Source: Candidatus Edwardsbacteria bacterium
GTDB taxonomy: Bacteria > Edwardsbacteria > AC1 > EtOH8
Assembly (NCBI GenBank): GCA_031082425.1
Contig: JAVHLB010000007.1
Coordinates: forward strand, 62,001-126,000
DNA length: 64,000 nucleotides
Direction of reading: 5' to 3'
Position numbers and translations under genes: made by a program. The notes under the pieces are model-generated. The model was not told where the DNA came from, made no database searches, and saw only the letters and a program-made list of their open reading frames with translations. Of this stretch, positions 14,869-22,333 are shown piece after piece (position 1 is the stretch's first letter; each line of letters opens with the position of its first letter).

Positions 14869-15369
14869 ATGAAACCCGCCCTTTTAATCATAGATTTTCA
14901 AAAGGCTTTCTTATCCGGCGATCCCCATACCGTCCGGTCGCTGGAACAGGCCAAGGCCTACATAAACAGCGCCATAGAGCTGTTCCGGGAGCGGAACCTT
15001 CCGGTGATATGCGTCCAGCACCTTTCCCCCAAGGACGGCCTGGCGCCCGGGGATCCGGGATATGAGATACCGGAGGGCTTGAAGATATTGCCCACCGATA
15101 TCCATCTCCAAAAGGAACACGGCAATTCGTTTCATCAGACCAGGCTCTGCCAGGTCCTCAAGGATCTGAGGGTGGATACCATCTTTCTGGCCGGATTCCG
15201 GGCCGAGTACTGCGTGCTCTCGACCTACCGGGGGGCCCAGGACGAAGGTTTCGCCGCCATCATGATCCGGAATGCCCTGGCCAGCCCCAGCCACGAGAAT
15301 ATCCGGTTTGTGGAATGCATCAGCGATGTGGTGTCGGTAAGCAACCTGAAGTACGTGCTCAGTAATTAA
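14869..15369 (+). CDS. Isochorismatase-family cysteine hydrolase
   Basis: 166 residues from ATG 14869, which has an AAAGGA site. The triad of the family is visible: Asp9 (LIIDFQKAF), Lys83 (QKEHGNSFHQT region) and the nucleophile cysteine in GFRAEYCVLST (near 112). It resembles nicotinamidases and other small amidohydrolases; the substrate cannot be fixed. It begins 16 bp after the DUF5916 stop and ends at a terminator, so it probably belongs to the TetR transcript. Confidence 0.88.
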   Translation: MKPALLIIDFQKAFLSGDPHTVRSLEQAKAYINSAIELFRERNLPVICVQHLSPKDGLAPGDPGYEIPEGLKILPTDIHLQKEHGNSFHQTRLCQVLKDLRVDTIFLAGFRAEYCVLSTYRGAQDEGFAAIMIRNALASPSHENIRFVECISDVVSVSNLKYVLSN

Positions 15370-15389
15370 AAGCCTTGGTTTAACGCACC

Positions 15390-15413
15390 GCCGCCCGTAA
15401 GGGCGGCTTTTTT
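15390..15413 (+). terminator. Rho-independent terminator
   Basis: Stem GCCGCCC (15390-15396) / GGGCGGC (15401-15407), loop GTAA, followed by TTTTTT. Confidence 0.9.
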
Positions 15414-15422
15414 ATTATTTTC

Positions 15423-15452
15423 TTGACTTTAACGTCCTGATGAATGTAGAAT
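15423..15452 (+). promoter_or_regulatory. Sigma-70-type promoter before lipoprotein pair
   Basis: TTGACT at 15423-15428, an 18-bp spacer and TAGAAT at 15447-15452, 37 bp before the ATG at 15490. Confidence 0.6.
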
Positions 15453-15489
15453 AAATACAATATAAAAAACTATAAATTAGCTCTATAAG

Positions 15490-17094
15490 ATGAAAAAAAC
15501 AATCATCCTGGGAATTTCCTTGCTCTGCCTGGCCCTGATCGTAATCACCTGTGCCCGGCACTACGGTTTCAGAAAGGATTACACCCGGGCCAATGCCCTG
15601 CTGCACGATATGGAGAATCTGGCCGCCAAGCCTTTTTTGAAAGCTCATCTAAAGAACGGGGACATTTGCATCTTACGGGACACCTGGCGGGTTGACACTG
15701 TTTACCAGTTCTTGGTGGGCGAGGGGGACCGCTATGATTTCAACCGAAACAACAAACAGCAAGGGCGGCTTACTATCGATATCGACAGCGTGGCGGTATT
15801 TGAGACCAACCAGAAACTGGTGGGTCCGGAAAACGAACGGGTAGCCGCCCTTTCCATTCTGGCCGGGCTGGATGTGGTCCTGGCCCTTTATTGCCTGACC
15901 AATCCCAAGGCCTGTTTCGGCTCCTGCCCCACCTTCTATCTGGGCAGTGATGAAAATGTTTTCCACTCCGATGCCGAGGGCTTCTCCAATGCTATCGCAC
16001 CATCGCTGGAGACCTCGGATATAGACGCCCTTAACAACGACCGGATCGCCAGCCCGAAAATATCCCTTAAGATGAAGAACGAGGCCATGGAAACCCATGT
16101 GGTCAAGGACGTCAGAATGTATGCTGTTCCCCGCAGGGAGGGGGAAAGGATCTTCCACACCCCGCAGAACAAGTTCTTCCGCTGCCATCAGTCGCTGCCG
16201 CTTAAAAGCGCCATCGCCGATGAGGGAGATTGCACCACTCTGCTGGAGAATGCCGACAAGGTGGAACGCTTCAGCCTGTCCGACCCGGAGAACATGAGCA
16301 GCAAGGAGGAAATAATACTGTCGTTCGATCCGGCAAACCTAAACCAGGCCGGGCTGGTGATAAGTTTCCGCCAGACCATGATGACCACATATCTGATCTT
16401 CAGCGCCTTTGGGTATATGGGCGATGAAATGGGCAGCGTCTTCGCCGAGATGGAAAAAAGAGCCGGTCAAAAAAAGGATCTGGGCGGGATCCGCCGGGAA
16501 TTGGGCGACATAGAAGTTTACCTGTGTGATCAAAGCGCTGATAAATGGCTCAAGCAGGGCGGCTTTTACGAAACCGGACCCATCGCATTCAACCATCAGC
16601 TGCTGCCTTTCAATAAAAGCCTTTCCGGATTCAAGGGGGATTTAAAGATCAAGCTGGTCTTGAACCGGGGCCTGTGGCGGATTGATTATCTGGCCCTGGC
16701 CGGGATCATCGGTCCGGCCGAACCGGTGATTCTTTCCCCGGAAAAGATCGAATATTTCAAGACGGGACCGGAACCGGCTCTTTCATCGGCAGACAATTTC
16801 ACCCGGCCCATAATATCTATGCCGGGCGACATCCGGCGCTTTGACTTTATACTGCCCGATGATTCGGCCGATTACGAACTGTTTCTGTATTCCAGTGGAT
16901 ACTATTTGGAATGGATGCGCAGCAGCTGGATCAAGGAGAAGGACCTGGGCAAGCTGGCCCGGATGCTGATGGTGCCCAAGATGTATCTTAAAGAGGAGGC
17001 CGCCGATTACAAGCGCTATGAAACGGTGATGGAAAGGGAATTCTGGAATACAAAAATAGATCATAGGATGTTCAGTTATTATGGTAAAAAATAA
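15490..17094 (+). CDS. Large putative lipoprotein with NPKACFGSCPTFYL motif
   Basis: 534 residues. A signal peptide with a lipobox-like VITC (Cys21) is followed by a long mature domain. A striking conserved-looking segment, TNPKACFGSCPTFYL, lies near 137-151. I recall this CFGSCPT signature in uncharacterised Bacteroidetes-type proteins but know no function. No enzyme motif is evident. The last 14 bases overlap the start of the next lipoprotein gene, so the two are translationally coupled and their products may work together. Confidence 0.75.
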   Translation: MKKTIILGISLLCLALIVITCARHYGFRKDYTRANALLHDMENLAAKPFLKAHLKNGDICILRDTWRVDTVYQFLVGEGDRYDFNRNNKQQGRLTIDIDSVAVFETNQKLVGPENERVAALSILAGLDVVLALYCLTNPKACFGSCPTFYLGSDENVFHSDAEGFSNAIAPSLETSDIDALNNDRIASPKISLKMKNEAMETHVVKDVRMYAVPRREGERIFHTPQNKFFRCHQSLPLKSAIADEGDCTTLLENADKVERFSLSDPENMSSKEEIILSFDPANLNQAGLVISFRQTMMTTYLIFSAFGYMGDEMGSVFAEMEKRAGQKKDLGGIRRELGDIEVYLCDQSADKWLKQGGFYETGPIAFNHQLLPFNKSLSGFKGDLKIKLVLNRGLWRIDYLALAGIIGPAEPVILSPEKIEYFKTGPEPALSSADNFTRPIISMPGDIRRFDFILPDDSADYELFLYSSGYYLEWMRSSWIKEKDLGKLARMLMVPKMYLKEEAADYKRYETVMEREFWNTKIDHRMFSYYGKK

Positions 17095-17590
17095 CCTGCT
17101 CCGAGCGGCCTTTGTTTTGGCCGCCCTGACCGCCTCCTGCGCCGCCCCGGTAAGCTATCTGCCGGAGCAGGAGATGATCGGCGAGGAGAACCATGGCGCC
17201 TATATCGTGATCAGCACTCATAGCGGAAAGGTATATGCCGGGGAGCTTATAGCGGTGGGCGATTCTGTTCTGGTGGTGCGGGAGGAACTCGACAGCCTGG
17301 CCCATTGTTTTTTATCCCCCCTGATGGATATCAAATCGTTTTCCTTAAGGTACGCTAACGGCAAGAATTATGGCTGGGCGGTGCCCCTGTACACACTGGG
17401 ATCACTTTCTCATGGCCTGTTTTTTATTTTTACCGCTCCCATAAACTTAATTGCCACATCCGTGATCGCGGTTGGTGCCTCCCAGGCCTATGAAATGGAC
17501 AGCCGGGCCATGACATTTGAAGAACTTAAACTGTTCGCCCGCTTCCCGCAGGGCCTGCCGGAGGGAATAACCCCAGAAATGATAAAATAA
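17081..17590 (+). CDS. Putative lipoprotein, function unknown
   Basis: 169 residues. The signal peptide ends in a good lipobox, LTASC (Cys20). A small beta-rich region (GAYIVISTHSGKVYAGELIAVG, about 39-60) is followed by a hydrophobic stretch near 103-130. No family is recognised. It overlaps the preceding lipoprotein gene by 14 bases and ends at a strong terminator. Confidence 0.7.
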   Translation: MVKNNLLRAAFVLAALTASCAAPVSYLPEQEMIGEENHGAYIVISTHSGKVYAGELIAVGDSVLVVREELDSLAHCFLSPLMDIKSFSLRYANGKNYGWAVPLYTLGSLSHGLFFIFTAPINLIATSVIAVGASQAYEMDSRAMTFEELKLFARFPQGLPEGITPEMIK

Positions 17591-17620
17591 TTAACCAACT
17601 GCCTACTGCTATCTGCTGTA

Positions 17621-17655
17621 AAAAAAGCCCTCCCGTTTTCGGGAGGGCTTTTGCT
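17621..17655 (+). terminator. Bidirectional terminator between convergent genes
   Basis: AAAAGCCCTCCC (17623-17634) and GGGAGGGCTTTT (17641-17652) with loop GTTTTC; A-run on one side, T-run on the other. It serves the lipoprotein gene (plus) and the lactate permease gene (minus). Confidence 0.9.
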
Positions 17656-17690
17656 TGACCGGATATCATCAAATCCTGGGGCCTGCGGTT

Positions 17691-19286
17691 CTACCCGTAG
17701 AACCTCAACAGCACCACCACGAACAAAGAAGTGACCGCGGTCAGGATCAGCGAAAAGACGAAGGCGATCTTGATGACCTTGGTCTCCTCCCCTATCCTGT
17801 CTATCGAGGCCGCCGCGTTCTGCAGCTTGGCCGGCGAGACCACGCTGGCCAGCCCGCCGCCGAAGGCCAGCCCGGCGGTGACAATGATCAGCCCATTTAG
17901 CGACAGGCCCAGGTTCTGGGCGGTGGTCATGGTGTACTTGGCGAACATGGCGATGGCCGAGGCCTCGCTGCCGGTCAGAAACCCGCCGAACAGGCCGATG
18001 AAGGACACCACCGCGCCGTAGGCCCCGCCGAATATCTGGGTGGAGTAGTCGGCCAGCACCCGGATCATGCTGGGCACGGCAAACTGCTTCAGGGCCATGT
18101 CATAGCCCGACATATTCATGATCTCGCCAATGGCGAAGAAGATGGCGGCGGCGAACACCGGCCGGGGCGCTCGCTTGAGCCATATCCTCATGGTGTCCTT
18201 GATCTGGACCTTGTTGGGTTTCAGGAACGGCAGGGCCAGAACGGTGCTGGCCAGTATCCAGGTGTAGGCCTGCCACAGGGCCCGGGTGTCCAGGGGCTTG
18301 CCGTCGGCAGACAGCCCGTTGATCGGCAGCCGGAGGGTGCGGTACAGGAAATTGAAACTGTCCTTGGGGATGTTCAGGGCCAGGATCAGCCCGATCAGTA
18401 TCAGCCAGGGCATGAAGGCCCTCCACAGGGGATAGGTCTTCTCGAAATCCATCTCCTCGGAATTGAGCAGGCTGCGGTCGATGATCTTGTTGCCGGAGGC
18501 CTTGAGGTACAGGGCCATGGCGGCGATCACCGCCAGCCCGCACAGCACCCCGGTCAGCACCACCAGATTCTCGAAGCGGTTGGTGAAGTAGGCCACCAGC
18601 CCGATCACTCCGCCGGTCAGCAGGCAGGGCAGCCAGCCCTGCCGCACCGCCTGCCACTTGCCCACGATCCACAGCATGCAGAAGCCGATCATGGTGGAGA
18701 CCAGCGGCAGGAACATGAAGAACACCTGCCCGGCCTGCCTCAGCCCGATCTCGTTGCCCTTGCCCAGAAAACTGTTGGCGATGTCCACGAACACCACGAT
18801 GGGCGCCCCCAGCAGGGCGTAGGTGCACAGCGAGTCGTAGCCGATGGAGGGCAGGGCGATGGCCACGTATGATGAATAGCCCATGGCCAGCAAGATGGGC
18901 GGCAATATGGAGACCGGGGTGGCCCCCACCGCCACCATCAGCGTGCCGAATCCGATGTTGATCATCATGATCTGCACCGCCCGGTGTCCCCCGGCCAGGG
19001 TCTTGATGAAGATGATGATCCTCTTTAAGGCCCCGGTCTTCTCCATCAGGGCCATCTGCAGCAGCGAGGTGGCCACTATCAGGGAGACCGACAGGGAGCG
19101 CACGATGCCGGCGCCGGTGGAGCGCAGGATGACCTCGGCCGAAGTGTGAAAGAAGAAAAAGGCGGTCAGAGAGATGGCCAGCCATCCGGCCAGGCCGCTC
19201 TGGTCGGCCGGACGTTTGAAGGCTATCAGCATCACCAGTATGATGACGATGGGCAGCAGTGTCAACAGCAGTTGCCAGATGGACAT
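17691..19286 (-). CDS. L-lactate permease family transporter
   Basis: 531 residues from the ATG at 19286, chosen because GGAG lies about 7 nt upstream; a TTG at 19298 abuts the previous stop. About 12-14 hydrophobic segments are visible. The FLTGSEASAIAMFAKYT and SVVSPAKLQNAAAS segments match the LctP/LldP family, which imports lactate or glycolate with protons. It follows the nitrilase-like gene by 12 bp, so a shared transcript moving and breaking down small organic acids or amides is plausible. Substrate is not proven. Confidence 0.9.
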   Translation of the reverse strand: MSIWQLLLTLLPIVIILVMLIAFKRPADQSGLAGWLAISLTAFFFFHTSAEVILRSTGAGIVRSLSVSLIVATSLLQMALMEKTGALKRIIIFIKTLAGGHRAVQIMMINIGFGTLMVAVGATPVSILPPILLAMGYSSYVAIALPSIGYDSLCTYALLGAPIVVFVDIANSFLGKGNEIGLRQAGQVFFMFLPLVSTMIGFCMLWIVGKWQAVRQGWLPCLLTGGVIGLVAYFTNRFENLVVLTGVLCGLAVIAAMALYLKASGNKIIDRSLLNSEEMDFEKTYPLWRAFMPWLILIGLILALNIPKDSFNFLYRTLRLPINGLSADGKPLDTRALWQAYTWILASTVLALPFLKPNKVQIKDTMRIWLKRAPRPVFAAAIFFAIGEIMNMSGYDMALKQFAVPSMIRVLADYSTQIFGGAYGAVVSFIGLFGGFLTGSEASAIAMFAKYTMTTAQNLGLSLNGLIIVTAGLAFGGGLASVVSPAKLQNAAASIDRIGEETKVIKIAFVFSLILTAVTSLFVVVLLRFYG

Positions 19287-19298
19287 GAAGTTCTCCAA

Positions 19299-20033
19299 CT
19301 AAAGTTGAATTTTAGAGTTAAGATCCCAAACCAATTCCGTATCTGTTCCATGTCTGGACTCGGCTAATAGACAGCCTTGGCTGTTAATTACCATGGCCCC
19401 TCCAAAGGCAGGCCCCTCTTTGCAGGTCTCCAATGCATTTACTAAAAAAGTCGTTTTTCCGGAAGTTTTGACCTCCTCGAGATAGGCTTGCCGTTCCTCT
19501 TTTATCCAGCGGTCCTCATCCGGAGACAAGTTGCCAAAACCACGGGACATTGGCGTCAGAATAAAATCCAGGGATGTATCTAAATGACCCATACATTTTT
19601 TATCAAATAGATCCCCGCAGATCAGGATGCCCAGTCTGCCCAAAGCCGTGTCCGCAAAGGTTAAAATATTGCCGGAAACAAAGGGCGGCTTTTCGGATAT
19701 TTTACGGTGCTTCAAAACAATGTTTCCCGATCCGTCAAATAAAACTGCCGTATTGTATGTTCCTTCAGCGGCAGATTCCAGCAGGCCAAAGCAAATGTAT
19801 GTCTTTTTCTCCTTGGCCAGTCGGCCAATTATACTGGTGGTAGGTCCCGGTATCGGTTCTGCAAACTCTGTAAAATCATCTTTGGAGCATAAGTATCCGG
19901 TGATAGTGCATTCCGGAAAGCAGACCAAATCCGGTCGATGACACATTGCTTTGTCAAGGCGGTCTTTTAGGTGTTCGATATTTACCAAAGGCTTTCGCAC
20001 TTCGGTTTTTAGCGGGATGAGGCAAATGCGCAT
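19299..20033 (-). CDS. Carbon-nitrogen hydrolase (nitrilase superfamily)
   Basis: 244 residues, one nitrilase domain. The Glu-Lys-Cys triad is visible: Glu41 (CFPECTITGY), Lys111 (LKHRKISEKPPF) and the nucleophile in LGILICGDLFD (near 139). It hydrolyses a small amide or carbamoyl compound; subfamily uncertain. A good divergent promoter lies upstream (20081-20109), and the lactate permease gene is 12 bp downstream. Confidence 0.88.
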   Translation of the reverse strand: MRICLIPLKTEVRKPLVNIEHLKDRLDKAMCHRPDLVCFPECTITGYLCSKDDFTEFAEPIPGPTTSIIGRLAKEKKTYICFGLLESAAEGTYNTAVLFDGSGNIVLKHRKISEKPPFVSGNILTFADTALGRLGILICGDLFDKKCMGHLDTSLDFILTPMSRGFGNLSPDEDRWIKEERQAYLEEVKTSGKTTFLVNALETCKEGPAFGGAMVINSQGCLLAESRHGTDTELVWDLNSKIQL

Positions 20034-20080
20034 ATAACGCCCGACTGTCCTCGGTTATAATTTCATAATGACAAAGCACT

Positions 20081-20109
20081 ATTTTATAGCAAGCCTTCTG
20101 TGCTGTCAA
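20081..20109 (-). promoter_or_regulatory. Promoter of nitrilase-lactate permease operon
   Basis: On the minus strand, TTGACA (20109-20104), a 17-bp spacer and TAAAAT (20086-20081), 48 bp before the ATG at 20033. Confidence 0.65.
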
Positions 20110-20128
20110 CAAAAAATCTCTGGTCGCC

Positions 20129-20157
20129 TTGAAAAAGGCCCCTGCATGGAGTATATT
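20129..20157 (+). promoter_or_regulatory. Promoter of nitroreductase gene
   Basis: TTGAAA at 20129-20134, 17 bp, TATATT at 20152-20157, 32 bp before the ATG at 20190; an AAAGGAG site lies between. Confidence 0.65.
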
Positions 20158-20189
20158 TAATTAGGTAACGTTGGTGAAAGGAGTCACAC

Positions 20190-20756
20190 ATGGATGTATC
20201 TACCGCCATCCAGGCCCGGCGGGCATACCGCTCGCTGGCGCCGGTGGAAATAAACCAGGAGATGACAAAAGAGCTGGCCGAGGCGGCTTCTTTGGCCGCC
20301 TCCTGTTTCAACAAACAACCCTGGCGTTTCGTTTTCGTTTATGAGAAGGAAGCGTTGAAAAAAATGCACGGGGCTTTATCCAAGGGGAATGAATGGGCTT
20401 ACGATGCCTCGATGATCGTCGCCGTGGCCGCCAAAAAGGAGGACGACTGTGTGATCAAGAACGGCCGGGAGTATTTTTTGTTCGACACCGGCATGGCCGC
20501 GGCCCATCTGATCCTGCGGGCCACCGAGCTGGGGCTGGTGGCCCACCCCATCGCCGGGTTCGATCCGGAAAAGGTCCGGACTATCTTGGGGGTACCAGCC
20601 GACCTGACCGTGATCACCCTGATCAATGTGGGAAAACATTCGGAGGAAATAGGCCCCAGATTGAGTCCCGATCAGGCCAAGGTAGAGAAGGAACGTCCTC
20701 CCCGGAAACCGCTGGGGGAATTCGCTTTTCATAATAGATATGGCCGGGGAGCATAG
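20190..20756 (+). CDS. Nitroreductase-family flavoprotein
   Basis: 188 residues. The N-terminal AIQARRAYRSLAP block binds FMN phosphate in this family. CFNKQPWRF at about 39-47 and the GMAAAHLILRATELGLVAHPI helix are further nitroreductase hallmarks. It reduces a quinone, nitro compound or similar acceptor using NAD(P)H; the substrate is open. It is transcribed alone from its own promoter, divergent from the nitrilase gene. Confidence 0.9.
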   Translation: MDVSTAIQARRAYRSLAPVEINQEMTKELAEAASLAASCFNKQPWRFVFVYEKEALKKMHGALSKGNEWAYDASMIVAVAAKKEDDCVIKNGREYFLFDTGMAAAHLILRATELGLVAHPIAGFDPEKVRTILGVPADLTVITLINVGKHSEEIGPRLSPDQAKVEKERPPRKPLGEFAFHNRYGRGA

Positions 20757-20806
20757 CTCTCAAGTCAGGGATTATGCCTAAAACAAAGGACTAAAAATTG
20801 AACTCT

Positions 20807-21204
20807 GTTACTTTCTTGTGACCAAGAAAGTAACCAAAGAAGTCTTTACCGCCCAGTTGCGCGGTAGGTAAGGCGTTTGCTCCGGCATTCACTGAACCAG
20901 AACCGGTCATAGGCCAATAACACACTGAATGCTTTTTCGGAGCTGCAGCAATGCCGCTCCACTGCCTGTCCGCCGCAGCAGAGCGTAGGAGGGATGGCGG
21001 GGAAACTGAAAGCAGATTATGAGGGTTACCCTGATCCGCCAAAGGCGGATAGACGGGGTCCGGGGGATTTGACGGAACAGGTGCAAGGATAAAATATCGG
21101 ACGCAAATAATTGTTAAGTACTGATACGTCTATTTTAAAATTACGCCCGTTCCAAATCCCCCGGCGCTTCTTCGGTTCTTTCTTGGCGACAAGAAAGAAC
21201 CGAA
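20807..21204 (+). repeat. Dispersed hairpin-capped element, copy A
   Basis: The ~600-bp gap between the nitroreductase and NapH-like genes holds no convincing gene. It is bounded by two near-perfect hairpins: GTTACTTTCTT (20807-20817) / AAGAAAGTAAC (20824-20834), and TTCGGTTCTTTCTT (21171-21184) / AAGAAAGAACCGAA (21191-21204). The first 97 bases match 51169-51073 (reverse strand) at about 87 positions by eye. The two copies are about 398 and 393 bp long between outer hairpin ends. Inside are further short inverted repeats (GATCCGCC/GGCGGAT near 21031). Confidence 0.8.
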
Positions 21205-21353
21205 AATGCTCACTTACTGCTGGTAATTGCGTTCGAGATCTTCACTAAAGAAAAGCCGACCCGAAATTACGCAGAACGATGAGATAGGCAAGTTTGCTCA
21301 ACTTGGCCTATTTGCTGATTGACAAAATCGCCGCTATCCCTTATCATTACACT

Positions 21354-22217
21354 ATGTTCAGCAAACTTACCACCAGGACCAAACGGCTCTATGTCCAGAT
21401 AGCGGCCACCGTCCTCACCTTTTCGTATTTTCTGGCGCCGGTCCTCAAATATCTGCCCTGCCCGACCCTGACCTGCTATGCCTGCCCCCTGTCGGTGTTC
21501 GCCTGCCCTATCGGGACCCTGCAGCACTTCGTGATCATCGGGGTGTTCCCTTTCTTCCTGCTGGGCATCCTTTTCCTGGTCGGGACCTTGGTGGGCCGCT
21601 GGGCCTGCGGGTACCTGTGCCCCTTCGGGCTGTTCCAGGACATTCTGGCCAGGATCCGGAAGCAGAAATTCGACCCGCCCTCCTGGCTGGGCTGGGGGCG
21701 CTATGTGTCGCTGTTCGGGGCGGCCGTCATCATCCCGGCGCTGACCCATGAGCCCTGGTTCTCCAAGCTCTGCCCGGTGGGGACCCTCGAGGCCGGGATC
21801 CCGATAGTGGTCACGGCCTTCATCAAGGTCAAATTACTGGGCAGGTTCGCCACCGAACTGTCGATGCTGGGCTGGCTGTTCTGGCTGAAGATCCTCCTTC
21901 TGGCCCTGACCGTCGGCGCCGCCATTTACATCAAAAGGCCGTTCTGCCGTTTCATCTGCCCGCTGGGGGGCATCTTCGGAATGTTCAGCCGGATCTCCCT
22001 TCTGCAGATAAAAGTGGACCAATACGAGACCTCGGATAAGGCCGACTGCAAAAAGCTGTGCCCGGTGGACATTGACATCACCCGGGACCCGGCCTCGGCC
22101 GACTGCATCCGCTGCCTGCAATGTACCAAATGCCCCGGAGTAAAACTGGAAAAACCCATCAAAACCATTAACCGAACAAAGACCTCCGTAAAAAGACCTT
22201 TACCACGGAAACATTAA
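21354..22217 (+). CDS. NapH/MauN-type membrane iron-sulfur protein
   Basis: 287 residues from ATG 21354. About five membrane spans. Cysteine motifs include CPTLTCYACPLSVFACP, CGYLCPFG and CRFICPLGG, followed by a C-terminal cytoplasmic cluster region with CIRCLQCTKCPG. This matches the NapH/4Fe-4S 'ferredoxin-membrane' family, which moves electrons across or along the membrane. No partner reductase is adjacent, so its electron acceptor is unknown. It lies directly after the hairpin-capped repeat; no strong ribosome site was found for either possible start (21294 or 21354). Confidence 0.85.
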   Translation: MFSKLTTRTKRLYVQIAATVLTFSYFLAPVLKYLPCPTLTCYACPLSVFACPIGTLQHFVIIGVFPFFLLGILFLVGTLVGRWACGYLCPFGLFQDILARIRKQKFDPPSWLGWGRYVSLFGAAVIIPALTHEPWFSKLCPVGTLEAGIPIVVTAFIKVKLLGRFATELSMLGWLFWLKILLLALTVGAAIYIKRPFCRFICPLGGIFGMFSRISLLQIKVDQYETSDKADCKKLCPVDIDITRDPASADCIRCLQCTKCPGVKLEKPIKTINRTKTSVKRPLPRKH

Positions 22218-22305
22218 ATTACCCAAACAAAAGCACCAGATTTACCATACCTCATTCCGTGTTTTTCAGAATTTTCATGTTTCAGTGGTTAGCTGCTCTG
22301 AGTTC
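22200..22305 (+). repeat. Intergenic imperfect inverted repeat (CCACGGAAACA / TTTCAGTGG type)
   Basis: TTACCACGGAAACATTAAA near 22199 pairs loosely with TTCCGTGTTTTTCAG (22255-22269) and ATGTTTCAGTGGTTAGC (22277-22293). It is one of several decayed intergenic repeats of this style in the window. Confidence 0.45.
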
Positions 22306-22333
22306 TCAACCCATCAAATTAAAGAAAGAATCT

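Noticed and set aside
12714..14891. Two long minus-strand frames (364 and 347 codons)
   Set aside because: Antisense to the clear DUF5916 gene; no recognisable domain.
20807..21204. The repeat as an insertion sequence or CRISPR array
   Set aside because: No transposase frame, no regular spacer-repeat pattern; only two terminal hairpins.
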